NCBI GenBank assembly: GCA_038030265.1
Contig: CM075937.1
Span: forward strand, 28,376,198 to 28,440,197
DNA: 64,000 bases
Source: Corythucha ciliata
Lineage: Eukaryota; Arthropoda; Insecta; Hemiptera; Tingidae
Direction: 5' to 3'
The notes below the pieces were generated by a model, which worked only from the letters and a program-made list of their open reading frames with translations, was not told where the DNA came from and made no database searches. The translations under genes were made by a program, and so were the position numbers. Positions 21,353 to 31,350 of this stretch are shown here, in pieces. Each line of letters begins with the position of its first letter. Positions within the stretch are counted from its first letter, which is position 1.

Positions 21353-22998
21353 ATGATAATAATGCTAATAATGCTCAACACAATTAACGTCTGCACTTGG
21401 AACGCACAAGGTCTTAATAACAAGTTTTACGAGCTGGAACTCTTTTTAAAAAACCACAACATTGGAATACTTCTGGTCTCGGAAACAAAGCTGGCACCCC
21501 CATTGCAATTTTTTATCCCAGGCTACAAAACCTATCGTTGTGACCATCCTAGTGGGGACCGAAAAGGCGGTTCAGCAATTATAATTAACAATCAAATTCC
21601 CCATGATGAACTACCGTGCGTACAGGAGGTTGAGTACCAGGTGTCAAGGATTGCATTGCAACATCAGGGCCATCAATTACAAATAGGAGCTTTTTATTCA
21701 GCCCCACAAAATAGGATGTCAACAGCTGATTTTTGGGGTATTCTTCACGAAATGAAGACAAATTTCCTCCTCGGGGGTGACTTTAACGCCAAGCACCCTA
21801 GGTGGGGATCCCGTCTGGCCAATCCCAGAGGGAGAACGCTACTTGAAGTCATAAATTCACATTGCCTGGACGTAATATACCCAATGGAGCCCACATACTA
21901 CCCTCACGATGCAAGTCGTTCGCCTGATGTCTTGGACTTTTTCATAGGTAGGAATATGCATCGTTTTGTAAACCCTGCACCAAATGTTCTGAAGCAACTT
22001 AATTCTGATCATCTACCTACACTGACTCAATTCGTTACTGATCGACAACCTGGCCAGTCTTTCAGCCTTATCCAACATCCATTCAACTGGAAGAAGTACA
22101 GTGAAATAATATCGGACAGGATCACACTAAATGTACCCCTTAAAAGCCCAAGGGATATTGACTCGGCCGTTTCAGCCTTCACCCAGCTGATTCACTTAGC
22201 AGCAAAAGAAGCTTCTGGCGCAGGAGCCCAGGCGAACAGTCCAAAATCTTTCCGGCCTTCCGTTGTGGTACAACAGTTGCTTACAACAAAGAAGCGAGCT
22301 CGAGCTGAGTGGATCAGAACGAAACACACTGAAGCTAAGCAACGATACAACAGGGCATCCAGAGAACTGAGCCAGGCACTCAAAAATGAAAGGAACGTCA
22401 TGACCCAAAACACCATTAGCGCACTGACTTCTAAAGATGGGTCCCTCTGGAGGAAGACCAAGGCATTGACTAAGGAGGCGAGTGTTATTCCCCCTCTTCG
22501 CGTGTGTTAGACATGGTACTCATCGTCTTCGGAGAAGTGTACTCTTTTTTCCCAACTTCTTAGCGACCAATTTTCGCCGCACCCTGATAGCGACAGCCGT
22601 ACCACGACAAATGTCACGGACCACCTCTTGGCGCCACTAATCTTGTCTCCATTCAATGACTACTTCACCCCCGGCCAAGTTAGGAATACTATCAATAGAT
22701 CACCGACAAAAAAGGCCCCTGGCCACGATTTAATAACTCAGCCCCTGCTCAAGGCGCTACCTCGGAAAGGTATTGTGTATCTGACCCAAGTGTACAACGC
22801 CATGCTTCGGACCACCCACTTTCCACACTCTTGGAAGCACGCTCACGTAATCATGGCCAAAAAGCCCAACAAAAATGCTAGTGACCCCACTAGTTATCGG
22901 CCCATCAGCCTACTCTGCCTATTTTCGAAGATTTTTGAACGGCTCTTACTCCCAAAACTTCTCATATACCTCTCGCATCTCCGCTGTACAATAATATA
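21353..22998 (+). pseudogene. Jockey-type ORF2, 5' half (endonuclease and RT fingers)
   Basis: The frame from about 21371 reads TINVCTWNAQGLNNKFYELE, the start of an AP-like endonuclease. It continues through LVSETKL, FLLGGDFNAKHPRWGSRLA (intact GGDFNA motif), PDVLDFFIGRN and LNSDHLPTLTQF, covering the whole endonuclease (about residues 1-230). A linker precedes a stop at 22508. Another frame from about 22620 gives RT fingers: INRSPTKKAPGHDLITQPLL, SWKHAHVIMAKKPNKNASDP and YRPISLLCLFSKIFERLL. RT then breaks off at about 22975 where the sequence changes character. The enzyme nicks target DNA and primes reverse transcription. Apart from the stop and frameshift at about 22510-22620 it is well preserved. 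Confidence 0.85.
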
Positions 22999-23182
22999 GT
23001 GTTCGAAATACTGAGTGTAGCAGCTAAATAGTTGAGTGGAAAGAGGTATCATTCGATTCAAAAGAAAGCAGTAACTGTAATAATGGTAAAGTAATAGAAT
23101 GTGAGTTCACAGAGTAAGATATCAATAACTAGGGAAAAAATAATTACAAAACTTCTTTGCTTTTGAACTGTTAATTTAGAAA

Positions 23183-25069
23183 TTAGTGAGCTTCTTCTGT
23201 CGGTAAGGGAATTAATCGGTGAACAGGTCGAATCAGCGTGGTCGTCGGAGTTTTAATCTTCGCCACTCGTGTGACTCCGTCGGGTCCGGGGTAAGTTTCA
23301 ATGATCCGGGCCATGGTCCACTGCTGAGGAGGAGAATCTTTTTCTTGAAGGACAACTACTGTTCCTACCGGTAAAGGCGTTGCTTGAGTCCACCACTTAG
23401 AGCGAGGCAGGAGAGTTTGAAGATATTCTACGCTCCAACGTACACAAGAGGAAAGTAATTCCCACCGAGAGTTGAGAGGGAATGACAGTGCTTCACCGTC
23501 GGGACGAGTCAAAAGTGCTTGCCCAATTAGGAAATGTCCTGGAGTAAGGTAATCGATATTATCATTAGGGTCAGCAGAGAGGCTGCATAAAGGCCTGGAA
23601 TTTAAAATTGCCTCGATCCTGGTGAGCAACGATGAAAACTCTTCGAATGTCAATGCCTGCTCACCGATGACGCGAATCAGATGGAGCTTGGCGGACTTGA
23701 CTACAGCTTCCCACAACCCTCCAAAATGAGGTGAAGCCGGAGGAATGAAGGTCCAAATTATGTTACGGGACGAAAGGTGATCCGAAAAAGTATCCTGATG
23801 CTGTGCGAGAAAATCATGAATTTCTTTGATCCGCCGGGCGGCTCCGACGAAATTAGTTCCCCGGTCACTGTGAATACAGCGAGGAAGGCCCCGACGAGCA
23901 ATAAACCTATCTAGTGCAGCAAGAAAGGCAGAGGTGGAAAGTTCTGTTACGAGTTCAATATGGACTGCCTTAGTGGCCTTACAGACAAAAAAACTAATCC
24001 AACACTTAAATTTTCGCGAATTCCGTCGTTTGGATTCCTTGTAGAGGAAAGGACCACCGTAGTCTACACCCACCTCGAGAAACACCCGGGACTGGTTTAC
24101 GCGCGTGGAAGGGAGTGGCGCCATCAACGGACTTTGGGGCTTAGCCTTGAATCTATAACAGGTAACGCACTGAAAGGCCCTTGATCTGACCAATTGACGA
24201 AGAGAGACGATCCAGAAACGTCGCTGGATGAAACTTTGAACAAGTTGGATACCTCCATGAAGTGTATACGTGTGAAAATGATCGACGATCAAATTGGCTA
24301 AATGGGAGTTTTTTGGAATTAAAATGGGGTGTTTACCCGAGTAAGGTAAAGATGAATTTGTCAGACGACCGCCTACTCTAATGAGACCATCGGTAGACTT
24401 GAAGGGGTTCAAACGCTTGAAGGAACTGACGTCAGGACGATCCTTTTGCAAGAAGTCTATCAAATCTGGAAATTGTTCAACCTGGAGCATTTTAATGTAA
24501 GTGGAAAGCGCATCGTTGATCTCAGATGTTTGAAGAGCGCCACTGGGTAATTCCGCACATGACCCTTTGGAGATTTTAGCTTTGAGTCGTCGAACGAATC
24601 GGAGAATCCACGCTGTCACGCGTTGTAGTTTGATGAACGATGAATTTCTGTTGAGTTGGTCAAGCAGTTCGTTACGGTCACTGTGAATTGCTAGAGTGTG
24701 CGTCTTTCTTTCAGGGACGTCAGAATTGGGCTCCAAATCGAGGATAGGCCATTCTGAAACTGGCAGTGTGAGAAAGTCGGAACCCTTCCAGTAAAGAGAA
24801 TGTTCTAATAATTGGGCTGGAGACAGACCTCTAGAAACACAATCGGCTGGATTGGAACTCGAAGCTATGTAAGACCACCACGCGGGTTGCGTGTGTTCCA
24901 AGATTTGTACCACCCGATTGGCGACAAACGGTTTTAGGACGTATGGAGGAGTTTGTAGCCACCAAAGGACGTTTTTAGAGTCGGAAAAACACGTTACTTT
25001 CCCCACACGGCTTTTTTTTTCTGAATGCGCGCAGGGCATGGAGAACCTTTGCAGTGAGTAGCGCGGCAC
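23183..25069 (-). CDS. BEL/Pao RNase H end and integrase (second frame)
   Basis: This frame overlaps the first by about 95 bases. The switch lies at a run of nine A on the minus strand (near 25013-25021), so either a one-base indel or slippage joins them. It starts with the second RNase H acidic segment (CFSDSKNVLWWLQ) and continues with an integrase zinc-binding region (HTYTLHGGIQLVQSFIQRRF, CVTCYRFKA). The integrase core follows, with the first Asp in VGVDYGGPF, the second in IHSDRGTNFVGA and Glu in SPHFGGLWEAVVKSAK. It ends with a DUF5641-type C-terminal domain (GTVVVLQEKDSPPQQW, RVAKIKTPTTTLIRPVHRL). The catalytic triad appears intact. The integrase would insert the cDNA into chromosomes. 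The apparent initiator Met is within RNase H and is not a real start. Confidence 0.9.
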   Translation of the reverse strand: MPRYSLQRFSMPCAHSEKKSRVGKVTCFSDSKNVLWWLQTPPYVLKPFVANRVVQILEHTQPAWWSYIASSSNPADCVSRGLSPAQLLEHSLYWKGSDFLTLPVSEWPILDLEPNSDVPERKTHTLAIHSDRNELLDQLNRNSSFIKLQRVTAWILRFVRRLKAKISKGSCAELPSGALQTSEINDALSTYIKMLQVEQFPDLIDFLQKDRPDVSSFKRLNPFKSTDGLIRVGGRLTNSSLPYSGKHPILIPKNSHLANLIVDHFHTYTLHGGIQLVQSFIQRRFWIVSLRQLVRSRAFQCVTCYRFKAKPQSPLMAPLPSTRVNQSRVFLEVGVDYGGPFLYKESKRRNSRKFKCWISFFVCKATKAVHIELVTELSTSAFLAALDRFIARRGLPRCIHSDRGTNFVGAARRIKEIHDFLAQHQDTFSDHLSSRNIIWTFIPPASPHFGGLWEAVVKSAKLHLIRVIGEQALTFEEFSSLLTRIEAILNSRPLCSLSADPNDNIDYLTPGHFLIGQALLTRPDGEALSFPLNSRWELLSSCVRWSVEYLQTLLPRSKWWTQATPLPVGTVVVLQEKDSPPQQWTMARIIETYPGPDGVTRVAKIKTPTTTLIRPVHRLIPLPTEEAH

Positions 25070-28000
25070 AAAGTTCGAGACGAGGAATGCTGATGGTTTT
25101 CAGAGGCGCTACCTTACTTTTACTCTTTAAAATATGAGCAACCCTTTCCCCGTGAGAATTTTCGGCTATAAAATAAACGACACAACCGTATCCTCTTTCC
25201 GACGCGTCCGCAAATGCCGCCAAGGAACAAGATGAAGTTTCCGAGTAGGAGATAAAACGAGGAATTGAAACTTCTTGTAAACGAGGGAATTCATCAAGAA
25301 ATTTCGTCCACTCCTTTTGAAATGGAGAAGGCAATGGATCATCCCTGTCCAGTTTTTGCAACCACAAGCGCTGCAGAAGAGATTTTATCCAGAAGTTAAC
25401 TGGACTTAAATATCCATTGACATCGAAAATTCGAGCGACGACTGACAAAATGGAACGTTTAGTGAAGCCTGAATGAGATATGTCTACTTTGTAGCTCAGG
25501 CTGTCCGAAATTGGATTCCACTGAAGACCCAAGAGTTGGAACGACGATGAGGAGTCGAAGGATAGCGGTTGGTCCCGTTGAACTTCGGAAATGGTGCTCA
25601 AAACAGTGGAATTGTTACTGGCGAATTTATGAAGAATGAAACCTCCGAGGCAAAAAAGTTGATTGAGCTCCTCACAAAGCTGAATGGCTTGTTCTGTCGA
25701 AAACGCTCCTGAAACGAGGTTATTTACATAAATATCGGAGTTGCAACGCGAGGCCTGCGTGAATTGAGAACCATATCTCGAAAAAAGTTCAATAAGAACC
25801 CTTTGAGCCAGGAAAGGGGAGCTTTTCAATCCGAACGGCAAAGTAGTCAGTTCGTATTCATCGACAGGAAGTGAGGTATCGAACCTCCAAAGAAAATGAA
25901 CAAATTTCCGGTCTTCGGGAGAAAGACGAATGGAACGAAACATCTGTTTCACATCACAGGAAATTGCGACCGGAAATAAACGAAAGTTGTCGATGATTTG
26001 ACCTATGTCTGGTTGAAGAGGCTTGCCCGGTAGGAGTAAATCGTTGAGTGAACTAAATCCGTCGGCATGTTCGGAACCATTGAAAACGATACGAAGTGAA
26101 GTTGTGGAGTTTGGCTTTGATACTCCGTGGTGAGTCATCAAATAATGGACATTGCATTCTGTGCGAGACACGTGATCAGCAGCGATGTAGTCCTGCATTT
26201 GAGCACTATACAGTGTTTGATAATCAGAGTCTCGGGAGAAACGTCTCTCTAACGTGTGTAAGCGGTTCAACGCATACTTTTTCGTTGGGTGTAACTGTAG
26301 AGAAACATCAGTTCGAAAAGGTAAGGACACTACGAACCGCCCTTGGTCGTCCTGTTGAACATGATCCTTGAAGTGTTGTTCGCAAAAGGCATAACTAGGA
26401 TCCTCGGGAATTTTCACTTCGACTTCCTCAGTTTCCCAGAATCGTTTGATGTCTTCGTGGATATGCTCCACCGAAAGAAAGGATTGAATTTCCGGAGGGC
26501 TCTCCTCAGAATCAGCTTCCCCGAAAATGACCCATCCCAAAGCAGTGAGAATGGCCGATGGTAGTCCCTTAATGAAGAGAGGTGATTCACCTAAAATGTC
26601 TGCATAAAACTGCGCCCCAACGAGTAAATCGATCGGTCCCGGAACGTGAAATTCTGGATCCGCCAACGAAAGCGAGGAAAAACGAAGAGCAATTTCCCTA
26701 GGAACTGGCACGGAAGGGACTAAGGAGACAATATTAGGTAGGATTCTGGCCGAAAGTGACCAGGTTTTGGTCGAATTGGTGAAGGGACAAAGGGTGCACT
26801 CTATTTCGTGCTGAGACGTGGGTAAGCGTGTGTTACCAACACCAGAAACAGTAGAGGTTGTGTGGCGTCGAGGTAGCTTCAATCGATTGGCAAGTTTATG
26901 CGTAATGAAATTTGACTGTGATCCCGTATCAATCAGTAACCGACAAGTGATCCAGTCACCGGAATGTGATCGAATCTTCGCGAGAGCGGTGCTCAAAAGA
27001 ACATTTGGATTAGAAGTTAGACGAGCGGCTAAAGAGAGTTCTTCTGAGTTCTCATTTTTTGATTCCGAGATAACGGTTGGAAAACGTGAAGAGGAAGAGG
27101 GGGGAGCCACATCCAATGGGGTAGGAACGGACGAAATTGAACTGATAGTCGAGCCCTCATTTGAAGGATGCAGAAGTGTGTTGTGCCTTGTGCTGTGACA
27201 CATGCGACTGGAACAGTCTGATGGACTGTGGGCTCCTCCACAGGAAAAACACCGCCTAAATTTTTTGAGAAGTTCATATCGACCACTGACAGTTGACTTT
27301 AAAAATGAAGAACACTGAAGAATGCGATGCGGTTTCTTACAAATCGGACAACCACCAGCGGATTTAACGGGTAACGACGAAGCAGGTTTATCGTTTTGAA
27401 CACTGAATGTCTTACTCGACCATGGTGACACCTTTCCCACCTTTGAATTGCTGTCAGAACACAAATCCGATACGCGGATTTGTGTCTTTATGAAATCGCA
27501 TAATTCAGTAAATTTAGGAAATTCACTATCATTATACTTTGACTCGAACAGTTTACGTGTTTTCTGATTAATAACTCTGAGGCTGAGATGTACCATAAAA
27601 AAGTCCATTAGATCCGGCAGGTTAAACTTTGAAATAGCGAGAAAGTTGTCTTGAAAAGAGTCCAAAAAGGAGCGTAAATTTGAAGAACTGTCCGACGTGA
27701 AGGGCTTAAATTCGAGAATTTTATTTAAATAGAAGGAAGCGACGATTCGCGGGTTAGTATATCTATCAATCACTTTCGAGTAGGCTAAGGAATAATTTTC
27801 CTCCTTGAATTCTAACGAGCCGATGACTTTAGCCGCCTGACCAGTGAGAAGCGTTCGTAAATAGGAAAATTTTTCAATGTCCGTTAGGGGTGAATCATGA
27901 ATCAAACTGTTAAATAGAGCAATAAACGTAGGAAATTCTGTAATTTGCCCAGAAAATTCTTGAATGTTAATAGCGGGCAATTTAAACCGAGCACCTAATT

Positions 28001-28382
28001 GGTTGGCTAAATTAACTGAACTTCCCGGAACGTTCCTTTCTGCTTCGGATCTGGCCCTTTGCTCTTGTGTTAACCGTTCGTCTTGAATTTGCGTTGCCCG
28101 CGCCTTGACGGAAAAGTACATGTCTTCAAAAGCATCGCAAATTGCTTTTACGTTAGTTTTGTCGCCCTCGGGAACATTTAAAGAAATTTCAATTTCCTGG
28201 ATGGCGTTCAGTGTTTGATCCAAGTCTGTGAATGTAGCTTCTAGATTGAATGCACGTTGCAGAAATACATCTGTCTGATGTGGGAGATTCTTTATTAAGT
28301 CGAATGCAACCTGCGCGCGTGAAAATAATCTTTCTTTTCTACTTTGCAAAACACCCAACTTGTCTGCTTGAGTGAGTGGCAT
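24975..28382 (-). CDS. BEL/Pao gag-protease-RT-RNase H polyprotein (first frame)
   Basis: The ATG at 28382 begins MPLTQADKLGVLQ. The order seen is a DUF1759-type Gag region (about residues 130-290, with FSGQITEFPTFIALFNSLI), a zinc knuckle region (CPICKKPH, then CFSCGGAHSPSDC), a DUF1758 aspartic protease with LLIDTGSQSNFITHKLANRL, and RT with FNGSEHADGFSSLNDLLLPG, DVKQMFRSIRLS and LPFGLKSSPFLAQRV. Next come a Peptidase_A17-type segment (VVARIFDVNGYLSPV) and an RNase H start (AAFADASERGYGC, ISIPRLELCAALL). The RT catalytic box, normally YVDD, reads YVNN (codons AAT AAC, consistent with two G-to-A changes), so RT should be inactive. The frame is otherwise open for 1135 codons. The polyprotein would build the particle and copy element RNA in the cytoplasm. 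Confidence 0.9.
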   Translation of the reverse strand: MPLTQADKLGVLQSRKERLFSRAQVAFDLIKNLPHQTDVFLQRAFNLEATFTDLDQTLNAIQEIEISLNVPEGDKTNVKAICDAFEDMYFSVKARATQIQDERLTQEQRARSEAERNVPGSSVNLANQLGARFKLPAINIQEFSGQITEFPTFIALFNSLIHDSPLTDIEKFSYLRTLLTGQAAKVIGSLEFKEENYSLAYSKVIDRYTNPRIVASFYLNKILEFKPFTSDSSSNLRSFLDSFQDNFLAISKFNLPDLMDFFMVHLSLRVINQKTRKLFESKYNDSEFPKFTELCDFIKTQIRVSDLCSDSNSKVGKVSPWSSKTFSVQNDKPASSLPVKSAGGCPICKKPHRILQCSSFLKSTVSGRYELLKKFRRCFSCGGAHSPSDCSSRMCHSTRHNTLLHPSNEGSTISSISSVPTPLDVAPPSSSSRFPTVISESKNENSEELSLAARLTSNPNVLLSTALAKIRSHSGDWITCRLLIDTGSQSNFITHKLANRLKLPRRHTTSTVSGVGNTRLPTSQHEIECTLCPFTNSTKTWSLSARILPNIVSLVPSVPVPREIALRFSSLSLADPEFHVPGPIDLLVGAQFYADILGESPLFIKGLPSAILTALGWVIFGEADSEESPPEIQSFLSVEHIHEDIKRFWETEEVEVKIPEDPSYAFCEQHFKDHVQQDDQGRFVVSLPFRTDVSLQLHPTKKYALNRLHTLERRFSRDSDYQTLYSAQMQDYIAADHVSRTECNVHYLMTHHGVSKPNSTTSLRIVFNGSEHADGFSSLNDLLLPGKPLQPDIGQIIDNFRLFPVAISCDVKQMFRSIRLSPEDRKFVHFLWRFDTSLPVDEYELTTLPFGLKSSPFLAQRVLIELFSRYGSQFTQASRCNSDIYVNNLVSGAFSTEQAIQLCEELNQLFCLGGFILHKFASNNSTVLSTISEVQRDQPLSFDSSSSFQLLGLQWNPISDSLSYKVDISHSGFTKRSILSVVARIFDVNGYLSPVNFWIKSLLQRLWLQKLDRDDPLPSPFQKEWTKFLDEFPRLQEVSIPRFISYSETSSCSLAAFADASERGYGCVVYFIAENSHGERVAHILKSKSKVAPLKTISIPRLELCAALLTAKVLHALRAFRKKKPCGESNVFFRL

Positions 28383-29038
28383 CTTTGATAACTTTATGTA
28401 GTTTTTTCTCTCGGTGAAAAACGAAGGGAATAAAGAAGGACGGAGATGTCAATGAAATTATCGTATAGATAAAGAGATAAGGTGTTGAACGTTGTTTCCA
28501 AAAAGAAAGGAATCTCCTTTAGAAAGGTCAAATTACGTTGAAATGTTAAACGGTAAAACTCCCTTGACTTTAAATTGAAATAAATGAATTTTAATATTTT
28601 ATAATTTTTAGCGTGCTTCCGGCTCGAAATGAATGTTATTTATATTAAGCTAATCTGGCCCGGCATGACCATTTTGTTTTATACTGTATAAATAAGTGGA
28701 CTGTATTGAATAATATTTTGGCCATAAATTAAGGTGGAAATTATGTTTAAGTGTACGCACTGACCTGTTCGTCTCTTTACAAAATTGTTCCTTCTCAAAT
28801 TTTAGTCGCAGAGAAACCCATAAAGAACGAACGTCTGCCCTTCACGAACCTCGTCCGAACCACCACTTAAGGGCAACCGTTAAAAAAACAGAGACCCAAA
28901 AAAAACACACTCCCCCTCAAGCCCTCTCACAGTTGCCGGAGCGAGATGGGAGAAAACTCCGCGCTCGGGCGGAAAATACTCTTCGTAATAATTTGTGCCT
29001 CGAGAGCGCGTCACCGACCGGACTTCCGTACGGAACAA
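28383..29038. other. BEL/Pao leader or LTR region and breakpoint to the LINE
   Basis: This stretch lies upstream of the minus-strand gag and should hold the 5' LTR and primer site if the element is complete. It is A+T-rich to about 28780, then more G+C-rich. The left end of the element (22998-23182) shows no repeat of it, so LTR limits cannot be drawn. LINE coding sequence resumes at about 29039. Confidence 0.4.
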
Positions 29039-29922
29039 CCGTCGTACCTGTCTAATCGGACTTTTTCGGTCAAATGCGCCCACGCAGTTTCGCCGTCCAG
29101 GGCAGCCACTGCAGGAGTACCACAGGGGAGTGTACTGGGCCCCTTCTTATACTTGATATACGCTAGTGACTTCCCTACACAAGAAAATATAACCGTTGCA
29201 CAGTTCGCGGATGATGTTGCGGCCCTCAGCAAAGCTGAAACTTGCGAAGAAGCTCGCGTCAACCTTCAGAACTATATGAACAGAGTAGGCAGCTGGTGCC
29301 ATAAATGGCGAGTTTCAATGAACCCCACTAAATCATCTATGGTTATGTTCACCCTAAAATGCATCTCCCCCCATCCGGTTATCACTTTGAATGGTTCAAC
29401 AATTCCCTACAGCGAGCAAGTTCGATATCTTGGCGTAACACTCGACAAGAAACTCACCTGGGCTGCTCATACTCAAAATCTCGTTACCAAAACCCGCGGC
29501 AGATTGGCCCAACTGTCACCTCTTCTAAATGTTCGATCGGCATTACCTCTTCATCTCAAGAGGCATATCTATGTAGCCCTCGTACGTCCTATTTGGCAGT
29601 ATGCTTGCGGAATCTGGGGAAGCGCAGCGAAAAGTCACGTTAAAAGAGGTGAAAGAGGACGGTTTTGCAAACTGTCCAAAACCGAGCCTTAAGGATAATG
29701 ACTGGAGGACACTGGTTCATACGCAACTCAGTACTGCACTCCGATTTGGAACTAAGTGAAGTTGCCGAGACGATCAAAAAGGCGTACACCACTCTACACA
29801 CGACCTTGGTTCAACACTCGAACCGACTGTTGCAGAATCTTGCATCCAGTCCTCCACCACAACCCCCTATGCGTCGCCTGAAAAGAAAACGACTGCAGGA
29901 TTCGCTCGCAGAAGTAGCCAAC
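29039..29922 (+). pseudogene. Jockey-type ORF2, 3' half (RT palm/thumb and C-terminus)
   Basis: The frame gives SYLSNRTFSVK, GVPQGSVLGPFLYLIYASDF and the catalytic FADD in VAQFADDVAALS. It continues with WCHKWRVSMNPTKSSMVMF, YLGVTLDKKLTWAAH and VALVRPIWQYACGIWG. A frameshift near 29650 moves the rest (QTVQNRALRIMTGGHWFIRN, then a proline-rich and basic tail) to another frame that ends with a stop at 29923-29925. This is the complement of the 5' half at 21353-22998. It is followed by a 3' UTR of about 235 bases containing a short TAA/AAT microsatellite. Confidence 0.85.
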
Positions 29923-30143
29923 TAACTGTGATATGTAAATGTGTTATGAATCTAGTCATTTTCGCTTAGAGCACTTATTTTCTTACCAACTAAATTACTC
30001 TTTATCTTTTAACTACTTTAGCAAAATTCCATAATAATAATAATAATACTTCTGGTCTAGGGCAATTGATGAGTTGTACCTAACTTCATGTAACAAGTCA
30101 TATTAGTTCATACTGAACCAGCCTAACTGTAAAATTCCCTTGG

Positions 30144-30197
30144 AATAAAAAGTTCTAATTTAAAAAAAAAAAAATAATAAAAAAAAAAAAATAATAA
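30144..30197 (+). terminator. LINE polyadenylation signal and poly(A) tail
   Basis: AATAAA at 30144-30149 is followed twelve bases later by an A-rich tract (30162-30197) interrupted by ATAAT. This is the 3' end of the Jockey-type element on the plus strand. No convincing target duplication could be matched to the truncated 5' end. Confidence 0.8.
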
Positions 30198-31350
30198 GTA
30201 TATAAGATTCGTAATTCGAATGACCCCCCCTCCCCGACTTCTCAGCAAAAACACTCATCTTGTCCACTTGTGCGTGCCCCGGATTCGAATGAAATCGCTC
30301 GTTATTTTTGCATTCCCTGTTTTCTTCTTCCTCAGTACAATCAATTTCCAATCTCTCAGTTATACGATTCTAATTCTATGGGCAAGAATAGATGATTTGG
30401 TTGTAATGCTCGGGCGTGATAGCATGCCTGAATTATTTCGTTAGTTAATTCGTTCACTCGTAAAATTCTGAAAAATGTATCAGTGACTACAAAGTCATCA
30501 GAATGTGGCACATTTTTAAATTAGCATAAACTAACATAATAATTAACTTTAAAGCTTTTTTATATTGAAATTAAAGTTATTTCGGACTTTTAGTTTTATG
30601 AACAACAGTGACATCGTGCTTTATGTGTCGTGAGAAAAAGAAACTGCCACGGAGCGGGAATCGAACCCGGGCACCGTATCTCCGGTATGGCTCTTAGACC
30701 ACCAAGATAATTAACAGTTTTCTTACTCATTGCAGCTATAGTTGAACCACACTCTAATGGATCAAGAAATCAATAAAACCAATTTGTTTTACATGATTAT
30801 GTTTAAATTCATTTTAATCTGGAAATTTTGTTAAAAAATTCCATTACAGTTTGGTCGAGTTATAGCAACGAATGAGTTCATTCGTTATGGAATCATTCGT
30901 TGGCCGGAGCTCATAAACGAGAGATTGACTTTGAATGATTGAATTGAACGATTTTTTTTAGGCCCCTAAGAAAAGGGAAGAAAAAAATATTCCATTATGA
31001 GTTTTGCAAGCATGCAGTCCAAGAGCTTGTTCGGCCCACAAAAAGGAAAGATTCTAAGAATTGGGGTGAAAAAGAAAAGAGCTCGCGCCGAAGAATAAAT
31101 GGACGCAGAAAATATCGCTGACTTCGAAAGCCTAGCTATTAGCTAAAATGAATTATTTTTCTGAAATCCCCTCTACTCTAATAAGGGAGACAGTTTTTTC
31201 ACTCGTATTGTGGAAAATTAAAAAGGAGCACTCTTGTTTTAGTTGTTTTCGATTTCGGTTGTTTTTGTTTGGCTTCGATACGCGTCGTTTTAATTTTTGT
31301 TGTCTAGTTGGTGTCGTCTATCGTCTAATAGTGCTATCGGAAGTCGGAAA
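30198..31350. other. Intergenic with a tRNA-like segment, upstream of the hAT gene
   Basis: No coding sequence is recognised. It contains a tRNA-like segment (30645-30711, minus). Around 30870-30950 the motif ATTCGTT/AACGAAT recurs, as in ends of some hAT elements, but no defined inverted repeat could be matched beyond 33198. Confidence 0.4.
30645..30711 (-). tRNA. Truncated tRNA-like sequence (tRNA relic or tRNA-derived SINE head)
   Basis: On the minus strand the segment has a D-arm-like GGTGGTCTAAGAGCC, an anticodon-arm-like ACCGGAGATACGGT, a good B-box/T-arm GGGTTCGATTCCCG and a 3' strand CTCCGTGGCA. The 5' acceptor strand that should pair with CCGTGGCA is missing, and the anticodon loop would be six bases. 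It is therefore not a functional tRNA. A decayed gene or the promoter head of a SINE both fit. Confidence 0.45.

Larger units (their letters stand above)
23183..28382 (-). mobile_element. BEL/Pao LTR retrotransposon, coding region
   Basis: The minus strand carries a long gag-pol in two overlapping frames: 28382-24975 (1135 residues) and 25069-23183 (628 residues). All expected BEL/Pao domains are present in order. I could not find matching LTRs: the stretch left of 23183 to the LINE breakpoint is only about 180 bases and does not obviously repeat anything in 28383-29038. No envelope-like gene is present. The element sits inside a Jockey-type LINE of opposite orientation. Confidence 0.9.
21353..30197 (+). 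mobile_element. Second Jockey-type LINE, split by a BEL/Pao insertion
   Basis: The endonuclease and start of RT lie at 21353-22998. The second half of RT, the C-terminus, a 3' UTR, AATAAA (30144) and poly(A) (30162-30197) lie at 29039-30197. Between them a BEL/Pao element occupies most of the gap on the opposite strand. About 80 residues of RT (from after KIFERLLLPKLL to before SYLSNRTF) are missing, so the two halves do not join exactly. Either the BEL insertion was accompanied by a deletion, or the halves come from two related copies. ORF1 is absent, so the 5' end is truncated. Confidence 0.7.

Noticed and set aside
22998..29038. LTRs of the BEL/Pao element
   Set aside because: I compared 22998-23182 with 28383-29038 by eye and found no matching terminal repeat, so I do not annotate LTRs.
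21346..30220. AATCGAATGAT and AATTCGAATGAC as a target duplication of the second LINE
   Set aside because: The match is imperfect and the 5' end of the element is truncated and uncertain.
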